Assembly: GCF_001886815.1 (NCBI RefSeq)
Contig: NZ_CP018099.1
Span: 124,001-188,000 of the forward strand
Length of the DNA: 64,000 nt
Source: Caldithrix abyssi DSM 13497
GTDB taxonomy: Bacteria; Calditrichota; Calditrichia; Calditrichales; Calditrichaceae
Reading direction: 5' to 3'
Shown here: one piece after another, positions 17,637 through 26,571 of the stretch
Numbering within the stretch: the first letter of the stretch is position 1
How the letters are laid out: each line of letters starts with the position of its first letter
Notes under the pieces: generated by a model
Database searches by the model: none
What the model was told of the DNA's origin: nothing
Seen by the model: the letters and a program-made list of their open reading frames with translations, nothing else
Position numbers and translations under genes: made by a program

Positions 17637-18168
17637 GCTTCCGCTTTTCCGACCGTTCGTTGCTACTAAAATCTACAAAAAAAGTGGAAATGGTACACAG
17701 GGTAATTTAGGGGCGGGATTTGAAATTTTTGTGTCGTCAAAATGGTTGAATAGTTAGTCTGTTATTTCAAATTTGTTTCTGCAAATGTGGTGAATTTTTA
17801 CCACCGTTTACGTAGGGACGTATGATTTCCAAGAACAATTCAGCGCTGGTAAACATTAATCATTAGTCATATAAAAAAAGCGCTCTGGATAAAGTGGGGA
17901 TAGAAATCCTTCGCCCTTACAAGTACGGTCATTTCTGAGTTTTTGTCTGGGAGTGAAGGTGCAGGGGACGAAGGCGATTATAGGAAACAAGAAGCCAATT
18001 TTAATTTAAAACATTCTTTCTGCGCTTTGTGACTTTTTTGAGCTCTTTGCGGTTTATTTTTAGTTGTGGTTGCGCTGCTCTGGATCAAAAAACGTTCAAT
18101 TTGAATCCAGTAAAAAAAATGACTAAATTAAACCGCATCTTAAAATAGTGCATACTTTTTTAAGATAG
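17637..18168. other. Intergenic: no gene, possible dispersed-repeat debris
   Basis: The 532 bases between the MATE start and the first insertion sequence have no supported open frame. A stretch around 18020-18085 (CTTTGTGACTTT, GAGCTCTTTGCGG, TTGTGGTTGCGCTGC) looks like degenerate intergenic repeat text I associate with genomes of this kind, but there is only one copy here. GTTGAATAGTT at 17745-17755 is an inverted copy of the word seen at 11472 and 29747. Confidence 0.35.
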
Positions 18169-20200
18169 CCCATCTTGAACACTAAAACGATTTAAGTTAT
18201 TTAAAAACAACATGTCGTTCTTTTTTATTACCACTACAATATTTAAATTCTTATCTTTTTCATACCTAATGGCTTGGGCTTGATCTTAAATGCCTGCGCC
18301 ATTAAATAATGAATCGCCTCCGGTTCGGTCGTATCTCTTATAACTAATAAATCTCCTTTCTGAGTTTTCATCTCCACGCTTACTCGCTGCTGTACGGAAA
18401 GTAATTCACGAATGGTTGTCCAGCGATGATAAACGCCTGCATCATGTAATTGTTTTTGAAGACTTATCAATACATGAAAGGCTAAAATCGAAATGAAAAT
18501 ATGCCCTTCAATGCGTTTATCCTTCTGGTGAAAATTAGGCCTTAAGCCTAATTCACTCTTCAACGAGCGAAATCCATCCTCCACATCCGTTAAACTGATG
18601 TAGAGCTGCCAAATCTCACGATCCGTTAAATCCAGACGACTCGTCCGTAAATAATACGTGCCGGAAAATCGATCATCCATCTTTTGCTCATCTTTTATCT
18701 TCCAGCTGATCTCTGTCACGATACCATTGTGATGCTTAACCGTAATATCATAAAAATAGGCCACTTTTGCATGGCGTTCCTTTATACGGCCAATGCGTTC
18801 TAAAACCTTGGGATATTTCTTCGTGCCTCGTTTCTTGTGCAAACTCTCCGCCGCATATTTCAACCCCGCCTCAAAGCGCTGCTGATGAAATTGTCGAATG
18901 GCTTCCTCTTTCTTTTGCCTTGAGGCGCTGCGACAGTATAAATAAAGCTCTTTATCCTTACGGTAAAGATAGGCTTCCACTTTATGGCGTTGATCGTGAT
19001 TAATCTCTTTAAAAGCATTTTCTTCGATCTCGATTTCCGGTTTACTGCGTGAGACAACCAGATAGTCGTGTCCACGCTTTGTGATCAGTTGCAAGTTCTC
19101 TTCTGTGGCAATCCCGGCATCTAAAATAATCAATTTCCTGACTTTGCCGCCTATCGTATCCAGAATTTTAGACAAAGTCTCTGGTTCGGAAACATTGCCA
19201 GAGAAAAGACGACTCTCCTTGGGGAATCCATCCTCATCCAATACCAGGCCTAAAGTAACCAGGGGCATATCGTGACGCTTATCTTTACTACGTCCGCGAG
19301 CCTTGAGTTCACTGGTACGGCTACTCTCAAAATACGTATTGGTTAAATCGTACAGGATGATCTTTTCCTGCAAGGAAAATAACAGACGCTCTTGCTCTAC
19401 TAAACCATTCTCGATTTTGTCCTTATGTTCTAATAATTGATCCGTAATTCGATAAAGTTTATTGTGAGAAAGTCTTGAAAGGTCTAACTCTAAAAGCTCA
19501 TCGATGGCGCTTTGCTTTTTGACCCAGCGTAAGGTCGCCCATTCGCTTGAGGGGTGCACCAGGCGCCCAACGATCAACAGTTCGGCCAGTTTAATATCCT
19601 TCTCCTTAAAGCCCAGCTTTTTTAAAAGTTCATTGAACTTAAGCTTTCTTAACATCATCAAACTGATGTATTCGCCTCCTATACTGCGAGCATCTCTGAA
19701 TTTGACAGAGCCCGTAAAAATGGTCTCGGTTTCCTGTGGGCTTTCTTTTTTTTCTACCTTTTCTTGTTTTAGTTTGTTTTGAATTAAAAGCGAGGCATAG
19801 CGCTGGGCTAATTGTTCAATTTGCTCATCCACTTCGATCAGTGAAGTTTGTCCGCTTATGATCTCTTCGATGCGATTGGCAAGTGTTTTCCATTGGTCTT
19901 TAGGAATGGTAAGCTTGCCCAGGTTGAGCAATTTTCTTTGTCTTGGGCCTTTTTCAGTACGATAGGATTCGACCAATTGATGGTAAACGAAGGTTTTATC
20001 GTACCCTTTATTCTTTTTTGTGACTTCTTTAATAAACATGTTCAAATATAATCATATCAGTCAATTAAGTCAAGGGGGAAACCAATATAGTATGGGGCAC
20101 TACAACGACATCTCGAAAACTCGATCCAAAAAAACCAATAACTTACAAAAACCGAAGGTGGAAATTTGGTGATTTGGGCTTAAATTTTGTTCAAGATGGG
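18169..20200 (-). mobile_element. Insertion sequence, IS1634/IS4-like
   Basis: A complete-looking insertion sequence. CCCATCTTGAACA at 18169-18181 is the exact inverse of TGTTCAAGATGGG at 20188-20200, giving 13-base terminal repeats around one intact transposase gene. ATAG stands directly outside both ends and may be a 4-base target duplication. The right end lies 12 bases before the broken ATPase gene at 20213, so insertion probably separated that gene from its promoter. Confidence 0.85.
18243..20045 (-). CDS. DDE transposase, IS1634-like
   Basis: A 600-residue transposase, uninterrupted and possibly active. The three catalytic acids can be placed in ILYDLTNTYFESS, LIILDAGIATEENL and SLTDVEDGFRSLKSELGLRP, the last being the Y-R-E type signature of IS4-related enzymes. 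The N-terminus (YHQLVESYRTEKGPRQRKLLNLG) is typical of the IS1634 branch. Codon use is more AT-rich than the metabolic operons. It fills nearly the whole element between the terminal repeats. Confidence 0.92.
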   Translation of the reverse strand: MNMFIKEVTKKNKGYDKTFVYHQLVESYRTEKGPRQRKLLNLGKLTIPKDQWKTLANRIEEIISGQTSLIEVDEQIEQLAQRYASLLIQNKLKQEKVEKKESPQETETIFTGSVKFRDARSIGGEYISLMMLRKLKFNELLKKLGFKEKDIKLAELLIVGRLVHPSSEWATLRWVKKQSAIDELLELDLSRLSHNKLYRITDQLLEHKDKIENGLVEQERLLFSLQEKIILYDLTNTYFESSRTSELKARGRSKDKRHDMPLVTLGLVLDEDGFPKESRLFSGNVSEPETLSKILDTIGGKVRKLIILDAGIATEENLQLITKRGHDYLVVSRSKPEIEIEENAFKEINHDQRHKVEAYLYRKDKELYLYCRSASRQKKEEAIRQFHQQRFEAGLKYAAESLHKKRGTKKYPKVLERIGRIKERHAKVAYFYDITVKHHNGIVTEISWKIKDEQKMDDRFSGTYYLRTSRLDLTDREIWQLYISLTDVEDGFRSLKSELGLRPNFHQKDKRIEGHIFISILAFHVLISLQKQLHDAGVYHRWTTIRELLSVQQRVSVEMKTQKGDLLVIRDTTEPEAIHYLMAQAFKIKPKPLGMKKIRI

Positions 20201-20212
20201 ATAGGGGTAAAA

Positions 20213-20510
20213 ATGGTCAAATACATCCAGCGATATTTAGAAAAGAGCATTAAAGAAGACTTAAAAAAAAATGGTTTTCGTAGCTGGGCCACGGCAGTGC
20301 GGGAAAACCACGCTGGCTAAAAAGATTCTTGAAGAAGCAATGGGCCCAAAAGCCGATAAATTTTATCTGACCTGGGATTCTGCAGAAGATAGAGAAAAGA
20401 TTGTTCGTGAACGTTTTCCGTCTGGGAAAGGTTTACTGGTTCTTGATGAAATTCATAAAAATGGGATTTTAGTCACGAGCGCCGAACGGTTTTTAGAGTC
20501 GTTAATCTGA
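20213..20510 (+). pseudogene. Broken AAA ATPase (AAA_14/DUF4143-type), N-terminal remnant
   Basis: From ATG 20213 the frame reads MVKYIQRYLEKSIKEDLK and then runs out of frame in an A9 tract at 20263-20271. Removing one A joins it to MVFVAGPRQCGKTTLAKKIL, which contains the Walker A motif GPRQCGKTT. Walker B (LLVLDEIHK) follows, but the sequence then jumps to ILVTSAERFLESL and stops at 20510. In intact family members of about 400 residues, a longer segment separates these parts and a DUF4143 domain follows. So there is a homopolymer frameshift, an internal deletion and loss of the C-terminus. Confidence 0.8.
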
Positions 20511-20784
20511 AATGGAAACTTACTTTGCCGTTACCCACCAGTAAAGTTCATCTTTATTAGTTGAGTATTGACCGCTACAATAGAGCTAAATCCGGCGTGA
20601 TCTTTCATTCCACCTGCACGTGAGGAAAGGACAAAGCTCAGGGATTAAGACCTTGCACGTACCTCCAGGAAGTTTTGGTGATCACCGATTATTATCTTGT
20701 CAACAAAATCACAGATCTTTTTGCCTGTAGATTTTTATTGAAAAATTTTAAATTTAACCTAAATTTCTAATGTAAAAAAGATGA
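20511..20784. other. Degenerate sequence between ATPase remnant and second IS
   Basis: No open frame is supported. Short fragments may be eroded ATPase sequence, but none can be aligned with confidence. The left end of the next insertion sequence must lie in or near this stretch; I could not find a convincing terminal repeat. Confidence 0.3.
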
Positions 20785-20852
20785 AAGGTGCTCCAATTAT
20801 TTGTAAATTAAGTTAGTTACAAAAACAAAAAAACAAAAGAAAGGAGCACCTT
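20785..20852 (+). promoter_or_regulatory. Inverted repeat that can hide the transposase ribosome-binding site
   Basis: AAGGTGCTCC (20785-20794) is the exact inverse of GGAGCACCTT (20843-20852). The right arm contains the GGAG ribosome-binding site of the transposase start at 20857. A transcript reading in from outside would carry both arms and fold, blocking translation. A transcript starting between them would not. IS10 and IS50 are known to limit activation by read-through in this way. Confidence 0.65.
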
Positions 20853-20856
20853 GTAG

Positions 20857-22167
20857 ATGAAAATAAAAAATAATCATAAAAGTGTCAAAACTTCTTTTAC
20901 AGGCGGCAATTTAACTAATTATTCCGGCTTATATCCAATTTACAAATTCATGAAAAAGTTAGGGATAGATAAACTAATAGAAACCAAACTTACCATAGAG
21001 GGAAGACATAATCAAAAATATTCATTGGCTCAAATTTTCAATATAATGATTCTTGGTTTACTCGGCGGTATGGATCGTCTTTTAAAAATCGAACATTTTA
21101 GTTTAGACCCTTTAATCCATCACTTATTTGATCTCAATGGGCATTTGGATATTGACACGATCCGATATCGTTTCAAAAAGTTCAGTTTTCGTCAGAATAA
21201 TCAATTAATAGAAGTCATTGGTTTTCTGTCTAATAAGATTCATAGAAGACTTCATACAAAGCGTGATATATTGGATTTGGATTCTACGGTTCAGACGGTC
21301 TATGGCAAACAAGAAGGTGCAAAAAAAGGATTTAATCCCAGGCATAAAGGCAAACGTAGCTACCATCCCTTATTAGCTTTTCTCAACAGTACCAAAGAGT
21401 GTATTGCGGCCTGGCTTCGACCTGGGGATGCCTACACCGCCAATAATGCGGATGCCTTTTTAAAACAGGTGCTTTCTATGATAGTCAAGCAAATAAGATT
21501 TTTAATTGTCCGTGCCGATAGTGGCTTTTTTAATGACAAAGTTCTGAGCCTATTAGAAAGTTACTCCGGCCAGATTCAATATTTAGTCAAAGTCAAGTTA
21601 AAAAATCTGGAACATCTACTAAAGGACCAGGATTGGGAATCAATTCCGGAATTAGAAGGTTGGGAGATGAGCGAATTTTATTATCGTGCGCAAGGTTGGT
21701 CAAAGGCCAGACGTTTTGTAGCGTTACGTAAATTTGAGAAGATAGTAGAAAAAGACAGTTTATTTCCTTACAAACAATATACTTATTTTTGTTATGTCAC
21801 CAATATAGAAGAAAGCCCGCTTTATATACATCATTTATATGGAGATCGTGGAGAGAGCGAGAACTGGATCGAGGCGGTCAAAAATCAATTATATGCTGGT
21901 ATGATTTTGACCAAAGATTTTTGGGTAAATGAAACATTTTTTCTTTTAAGTGTATTGGCTTACAATATAAGTGTTTGGTTTCGGAAATTAACCGATGAGA
22001 AGGCCTGGCGCCAGGAGCCCCATAGTTTTAGACTCTGGTTTATTCAATTAGCCGGAAAGATTACCAAATCGGCCAGACAAGTACACCTAAGAATGTACAG
22101 TTCTTATTATTACAAGAGCTGGTGGTCTAAAATAGATTCAAGAATAGACGCCTTGAGTTTTACGTAA
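20857..22167 (+). CDS. DDE transposase, IS1380/IS4-like
   Basis: A 436-residue intact transposase. Likely catalytic acids lie in DILDLDSTVQTVYG, LIVRADSGFFNDKV and HLYGDRGESENWIEAVKNQL, in the order and spacing of IS1380-type enzymes. The start at 20857 has GGAG 11 bases upstream within a hairpin arm. It is AT-rich like the island that follows. No accessory gene is visible. Confidence 0.9.
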   Translation: MKIKNNHKSVKTSFTGGNLTNYSGLYPIYKFMKKLGIDKLIETKLTIEGRHNQKYSLAQIFNIMILGLLGGMDRLLKIEHFSLDPLIHHLFDLNGHLDIDTIRYRFKKFSFRQNNQLIEVIGFLSNKIHRRLHTKRDILDLDSTVQTVYGKQEGAKKGFNPRHKGKRSYHPLLAFLNSTKECIAAWLRPGDAYTANNADAFLKQVLSMIVKQIRFLIVRADSGFFNDKVLSLLESYSGQIQYLVKVKLKNLEHLLKDQDWESIPELEGWEMSEFYYRAQGWSKARRFVALRKFEKIVEKDSLFPYKQYTYFCYVTNIEESPLYIHHLYGDRGESENWIEAVKNQLYAGMILTKDFWVNETFFLLSVLAYNISVWFRKLTDEKAWRQEPHSFRLWFIQLAGKITKSARQVHLRMYSSYYYKSWWSKIDSRIDALSFT

Positions 22168-22402
22168 GAAATTAACAAAGATTCATAAAAATTTTGTGTC
22201 TGATTTTTTTAAAAAGAATAAAAGGGCGAGGTACGTCCAATTCAATGTTTCGTAACAGGAAAAATCGTCTAATGAAAAAGAATTGAGTAAAATAATGGCA
22301 ATTTTAGGTAGATTTTTCTAAAATTTAGGGGAAATAATTCTCTTAGTAAATACAGGGCAATACTATTTTTTTGTTAAAATTTTTTACTTTAGAAATTTAG
22401 GT

Positions 22403-22846
22403 TTAAGTAAAACTTTTAACCTTTTCTAAATATTTAATCTTTTCGTTTTCCACTGTTTCCAGAAATTCAATAATAGCACTTCTGCTCATGGAGCTTGCTG
22501 GTAATTGAATATTTTGCCCGCCATTCGAAGAAATTATAAAAAAAGCTTTTCGAGTAATAAAATAAATAAATATGAATAAAAGAAACAGTACAAAAGCAAA
22601 TATTTTCCCATCACTTTCAAGCACGAATACACCAAACATAGAAATAAATGCAAGAACTAAAAATACGGGATATGATTTTGTTTCAAGACCACAGGAAGAA
22701 ACAGAGTCCAATGTTATGCTTATAAAATCTGATCCTCCCATTTTTTCATAATCATAACGTATCCGTTTATTTGTCAATGTTAAAATTTTATTATCGGATT
22801 CAAGAATAACTTGTTCGTCTGGTAAAAGATTATATTTGTGATTCAT
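22403..22846 (-). CDS. Small membrane protein with PH-like N-terminus
   Basis: A 147-residue protein. The N-terminal part (LPDEQVILESDNKILTLTNKRIRYDY) resembles bacterial PH-like domains that begin with an element of the form xGExVLxxxxVxLTxxRI. Two hydrophobic segments follow at about residues 59-75 and 81-95. The C-terminal part is a short soluble helix. It follows the YCF48-like gene by 9 bases with a GGAGG ribosome-binding site, so it is the last gene of the island transcript. Function unknown. Confidence 0.6.
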   Translation of the reverse strand: MNHKYNLLPDEQVILESDNKILTLTNKRIRYDYEKMGGSDFISITLDSVSSCGLETKSYPVFLVLAFISMFGVFVLESDGKIFAFVLFLLFIFIYFITRKAFFIISSNGGQNIQLPASSMSRSAIIEFLETVENEKIKYLEKVKSFT

Positions 22847-22855
22847 TTTATCCTC

Positions 22856-24124
22856 CTATCTTATCAAGATCATTTTTTTGCTTTCCACTTTATCGTTAAA
22901 GCGAATCTGATAATAATACACTCCGCTGGAGACTGGCTGTCCATAATCATTGGTACCATCCCATGTTATAGAGTAATTTCCTGGAATATATTTTTTACTC
23001 ACCAATGACCGAATTTTTTGTCCTGAAAAGTTAAAAATATTTATTGTCACATAGGAAACTTTAGTAATTTTATATCTAATTACTGTAGAAGAATTAAATG
23101 GATTTGGGAAATTTTGTTTAAGTAAAAATGTGTTGATATTATTAGAAGGGCTATTTACGACGAAAGTTCCTAATGTGTCTGTGGGAATTGTTTTTAAAAT
23201 TGTTTTATCACCAACAGACCAACCATGTAAGGAATCAACAAAAAAAATATCCTTCAGATAGACAGAGACTTCAATTTCTCTTATCCAACGGTATCCTCCA
23301 TCTGTAGTATGAAATATTTCATTACACCCGCAGGCCCAGCCTGTTTTATGATCCATGAATAAAAAAGAAAAAATTCCACACGGCGTCATGCTTTCTAATA
23401 GAATATCCCAATTTTTGCCACCATCTTTTGTTTGGAGGAAGGCAGCGCTATTTCCTGTAACGCACCATCCCAACTTATTATTTAAAAAATCTATCACTAA
23501 AACTGGCCAATCAATTGGAATTTTTTGATTTATCCAATTATTACCACCATCTACCGATTTATATATATTCCCTTCAGAACAACACACCCAGCCTGTATCT
23601 TCTGAAACAAAATCAAAAGAAAAAATTTTTTTATTAGAACCAATTTTTTTTACTTCCCAATCTTCTCCACCATTATTTGTATAAAAAATAGTGTCTCTTG
23701 CCATGTTATATATCATCCAACCAGAATTTGAATCAAGAAATTGGCATCTTTTAAGGTATACATTATAAGGTAACCTGATCCGTTTCCAGTTAATTCCTCT
23801 GTTTATAGTTTTTAAAACTATTCCTTTATTATAAATCATATCATGTCCGATAGCCCAACCATTATTTTCATCAATAAAATAGATATCATTTAAAACGCCA
23901 TTTATGAAATCAACCAAAATCCAAGTGTATCCACCATCAAATGTTTTAAAAATTTTACCTGTTTGGTTTTCATTACCAACAATCCAACCGCTTGCTGTAT
24001 CAGCAAAAAATACAGCTTGAACATCAATGTCTATTTCTCTAATTTTTATCCATTTATATGAAGAATAAACTTTAATAAACATTAACAAAACTAATAATAC
24101 AATGTATTGAATTTCTTTGTTCAT
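22856..24124 (-). CDS. Secreted YCF48/BNR-repeat protein with type IX-like sorting tail
   Basis: A 422-residue exported protein. After an N-terminal hydrophobic segment come six or so repeats of the form GWxVG...KTxDGGxxW (for example FKTFDGGYTW, LKTINRGINW, YTNNGGEDW, YKSVDGGNNW, LQTKDGGKNW, FHTTDGGYRW), making a propeller of the YCF48/BNR sort. The last 85 residues are a FlgD-Ig/type IX sorting domain: FPNPFNSSTVIRY, GTNDYGQPVSSGVYYYQI and final KKMILIR. The product is probably displayed on or released from the cell surface. Unlike the sorting domain at 26572, this copy is AT-rich throughout. Confidence 0.85.
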   Translation of the reverse strand: MNKEIQYIVLLVLLMFIKVYSSYKWIKIREIDIDVQAVFFADTASGWIVGNENQTGKIFKTFDGGYTWILVDFINGVLNDIYFIDENNGWAIGHDMIYNKGIVLKTINRGINWKRIRLPYNVYLKRCQFLDSNSGWMIYNMARDTIFYTNNGGEDWEVKKIGSNKKIFSFDFVSEDTGWVCCSEGNIYKSVDGGNNWINQKIPIDWPVLVIDFLNNKLGWCVTGNSAAFLQTKDGGKNWDILLESMTPCGIFSFLFMDHKTGWACGCNEIFHTTDGGYRWIREIEVSVYLKDIFFVDSLHGWSVGDKTILKTIPTDTLGTFVVNSPSNNINTFLLKQNFPNPFNSSTVIRYKITKVSYVTINIFNFSGQKIRSLVSKKYIPGNYSITWDGTNDYGQPVSSGVYYYQIRFNDKVESKKMILIR

Positions 24125-24133
24125 AAAAATTTA

Positions 24134-24279
24134 TTAATTTATATTATAAGATTTTAAATAATATTCTGTATCATAATACCAGTTACCATTTTCATCATCT
24201 TCTATTCTTTTGCTTGCTATCCACTCTACATTTATAGAAAAATAAGCTTCTGAATATGGTTTCAAAGATTTATCATTTA
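24134..24279 (-). other. Out-of-frame coding tail downstream of the FlgO/CsgG-like gene
   Basis: After the stop of the preceding gene, the +1 frame stays open for 48 codons and reads convincingly as protein (YSEAYFSINVEWIASKR, then GNWYYDTEYYLKSYNIN) before TAA at 24134. It has no start codon with a ribosome-binding site. It could be reached from the upstream gene by a slip in the A7 run at 24280-24286. It is either a frameshifted C-terminus, a programmed slippage product, or a decayed separate gene. Confidence 0.5.
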
Positions 24280-25226
24280 TTTTTTTCTTTCTTTTTTACG
24301 TCATTAGAATAACCTATAAAAAATCCTAATACAGAGGAAGTTATGATAAGAGATGTAGCACTTACACTGTTATCCTTTTTCAATAAAGCACTACCTCCTC
24401 CAAGCACTATTCCACAAACAATCGCACCAAATATACCGTTTTTTAATCTCATCTCAGTTTCTGATTTTGCTTGAGGCGGACCGATTAGATTGTCAATGCC
24501 TAACCCCCACCTCATTTCTTCACCTCTTTCGTTAATGGGAACATAAATATATTCTTTTGGCTTTACATAATTAGGATCTATTTCTAATGCTTTACTCATG
24601 TGATACTTTAATTTTGCTTTATCTCCGGAATCATATGCCATTAAACCTTGACTAAATTCCTTGAAAGCATTAATTGAAATAGTTTCTCTTTTTCTTAATT
24701 TTGCTTTTTCTGAATCCGTTAAATCTATTGATAATTTAGATAAAATCTGTTCACTTATATTATCTTGGATGTCAAATAAAGTTTCTTCAGTACCCGTTTC
24801 CTTAATACCGACAATTATTTTTCCCGTTTCTGTTTCTATTAAACGAGCATTAACTCTGTATAACGATCCAAACTTTTGCCAATTACCTATTAAAATATAT
24901 TGAGCTCCTAATAATTTCCCCGCTTTTTGTGCTGAATATTCATCAATAACTCCTGATAGATTTAGAGATATTTCTTTCATTACATCAACAATTCTATTCC
25001 TTTCAATCACATCAATTTCATCAATATTTGACAAATCTGTTATAATTGTTTCAGGGGTACCAAGAGATAACATGGCATCTACTTCTTGATATCCAGTGTT
25101 TGCATAGAAATTTAAAACTGCAATAGTTGGTTTTAACTTATATTTTTTATTTTGAGAAAATACTGGGTTAATTTGCAAATATAGCAAACAGAATATTAAT
25201 ACAAATATGTTTATTTTTAAAATCAT
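24273..25226 (-). CDS. Exported FlgO/CsgG-like protein with C-terminal membrane segment
   Basis: A 317-residue protein. The start at 25226 has AAAGGAG spaced 6 bases and is followed by a signal peptide (about residues 1-25). The core, TIAVLNFYANTGYQEVDAMLSLGTPETIITDLSNIDEIDVIERN read in order, then AQKAGKLLGAQYILIGNWQ and YRVNARLIETETGKI, is the curli-assembly/FlgO-like fold found in envelope-associated proteins. A TPR-like helix pair (AYDSGDKAKLKYHMSKALEI) and two C-terminal hydrophobic stretches follow. Frame continues up to 25328 but without a good site. It may really end in the shifted frame at 24134. Confidence 0.75.
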   Translation of the reverse strand: MILKINIFVLIFCLLYLQINPVFSQNKKYKLKPTIAVLNFYANTGYQEVDAMLSLGTPETIITDLSNIDEIDVIERNRIVDVMKEISLNLSGVIDEYSAQKAGKLLGAQYILIGNWQKFGSLYRVNARLIETETGKIIVGIKETGTEETLFDIQDNISEQILSKLSIDLTDSEKAKLRKRETISINAFKEFSQGLMAYDSGDKAKLKYHMSKALEIDPNYVKPKEYIYVPINERGEEMRWGLGIDNLIGPPQAKSETEMRLKNGIFGAIVCGIVLGGGSALLKKDNSVSATSLIITSSVLGFFIGYSNDVKKKEKNK

Positions 25227-25372
25227 TTTAGACTCCTTTAACATAATTTTTTTGCTATAGCTTTTATTTCCGAGTAAGTCTAATAACGTATATAGGCTAC
25301 TCTTAATTCTTAAATAAAGAAACATCACCTCTCAATTCTTTGAATCCATTTGCATATACATAAAGTATCCTG

Positions 25373-25573
25373 CTAAACAACATTGTATTCGTCACTATCT
25401 TTAACTCTAAATTTTATAATTCCTAAGGAGTTTGAATATCCAGAAAAATCACCAAGTCTAACATAAGCACCAGCTATATAATCCCCATTTTCTTTATGAT
25501 TTGGATCCTAACATAAATTTATTAGAAAAGGAAACAAAAAAATAAAAACTAAAAATAAGATTGATTTTGCCAT
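25373..25573 (-). pseudogene. Small exported protein gene interrupted by an amber codon
   Basis: AAAGGAGG lies 6 bases before ATG 25573. The frame reads a signal peptide ending in FPFLINLC, then TAG (25508-25510), then 44 further codons that look like protein (GDYIAGAYVRLGDFSGYSN) to TAG at 25373-25375. The cysteine just before the amber codon would make it a lipoprotein, though LINLC is a poor lipobox. A nonsense mutation is the simple explanation; the sequence downstream has not obviously decayed. Product unknown, 66 codons if read through. Confidence 0.65.
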
Positions 25574-25751
25574 TTTTGCCCTCCTTTCTAAATAATATCA
25601 AGACTTTCTCATTTTTTAACGATTTTATTTTTATATATTTTTGGGGAAATCCCCAATTTTTTAAAATTTAACTCATTAATAATAAAACTATTAAACATAA
25701 ACCTCTGAATTAACCTAGACTCCTTTTGTATTCAAAAAAAGGTTCCTATTT

Positions 25752-26534
25752 CTACTTCCAACCGCCTTCATGATAAAGATAAAGAATCTCCGTTTCTGTC
25801 AATACTCGATTATAAATCCGTACATCGTCAATATTTCCTCTAAAAAACTTCACCAAAGAATCATTGTTATGATGAGCTGTGCCTATATAAACATCATCAT
25901 TATATCTTCCATTAGGAAATTGTGTATATGGTTCTGTTTTTATTAACTCGCCATCAACATATAAATTGCATGTACTCCCATCCCAAGTTGTTACAAGATG
26001 ATGCCACTTATTATCAGCTACAACGACATCGCTTGTCACTCGAACACCGTTAGGAAGATGGCCATATTGATATTCACCGGTTTCGGTTATATATAAATAA
26101 AAATAATAGGCCCCCCAATAAACATTCCCTCTAAAAATAATTGATTGGCTCGTATCGGTAATTGTTGTTTTTGTCCATACCGAAATTGTTCTAGTGTTTC
26201 CTAAATCTATTGGCGGTATTTTTATATAATCATCAATTCCGTCAAATCTATAAGACTTATCTTGTATTCCAAGTCTATTCGTATCAAGTACTGCCCCACT
26301 TACAATGCCGTTGTTGCCATTCCCACTTTCATCATTAGCATTGCCGTTGAAGGGATAGTAGGCAATCAGCCCCTGGGTTGGCGTTTCTCCTACATTAAAG
26401 GTGATGCTATCAATATCCATCAAATTGTAAGAATGCACATTCCCGTCGGTCGTGTGGATGTTTAAAGTTTGGGCTAAGCTTAAGGATGTGCTAAATAAAA
26501 TAAATATGAATGAAAAAAGAAGTTTCCTGTACAT
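25752..26534 (-). CDS. Secreted LamG/concanavalin-like domain protein
   Basis: A 260-residue exported protein. Signal peptide 1-21, then a small module (LNIHTTDGNVHSYNLMDIDSITF read in order) also present in the next upstream gene. A LamG domain follows from about residue 55: GLIAYYPFNGNANDESGNGN, FDGIDDYIKIPP, WHHLVTTWDGSTCNLYVDGE and IDDVRIYNRVLTETEI. LamG domains bind glycans or proteins. No sorting tail follows, which is unusual for this kind of cargo. By eye the first 65-85 codons look like host sequence and the rest is much more AT-rich. Confidence 0.85.
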   Translation of the reverse strand: MYRKLLFSFIFILFSTSLSLAQTLNIHTTDGNVHSYNLMDIDSITFNVGETPTQGLIAYYPFNGNANDESGNGNNGIVSGAVLDTNRLGIQDKSYRFDGIDDYIKIPPIDLGNTRTISVWTKTTITDTSQSIIFRGNVYWGAYYFYLYITETGEYQYGHLPNGVRVTSDVVVADNKWHHLVTTWDGSTCNLYVDGELIKTEPYTQFPNGRYNDDVYIGTAHHNNDSLVKFFRGNIDDVRIYNRVLTETEILYLYHEGGWK

Positions 26535-26571
26535 TATTAGCCTCCTTTGATTGGCCGTTTATTCTTCTGGA

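Larger units (their letters stand above)
20785..22167 (+). mobile_element. Insertion sequence, IS1380/IS4-like, ends unresolved
   Basis: One intact transposase gene with an inverted repeat around its start region. The true ends are not resolved: faint similarity between ATTTTTATTGAA near 20730 and the inverse of sequence near 22190 may mark terminal repeats, but it is imprecise. The limits given are the regulatory repeat and the transposase stop. Confidence 0.6.

Noticed and set aside
25508-25510. Pyrrolysine or other recoding at the TAG
   Set aside because: No pyl genes or recoding structure are visible, and the island has other signs of decay; a nonsense mutation is simpler.
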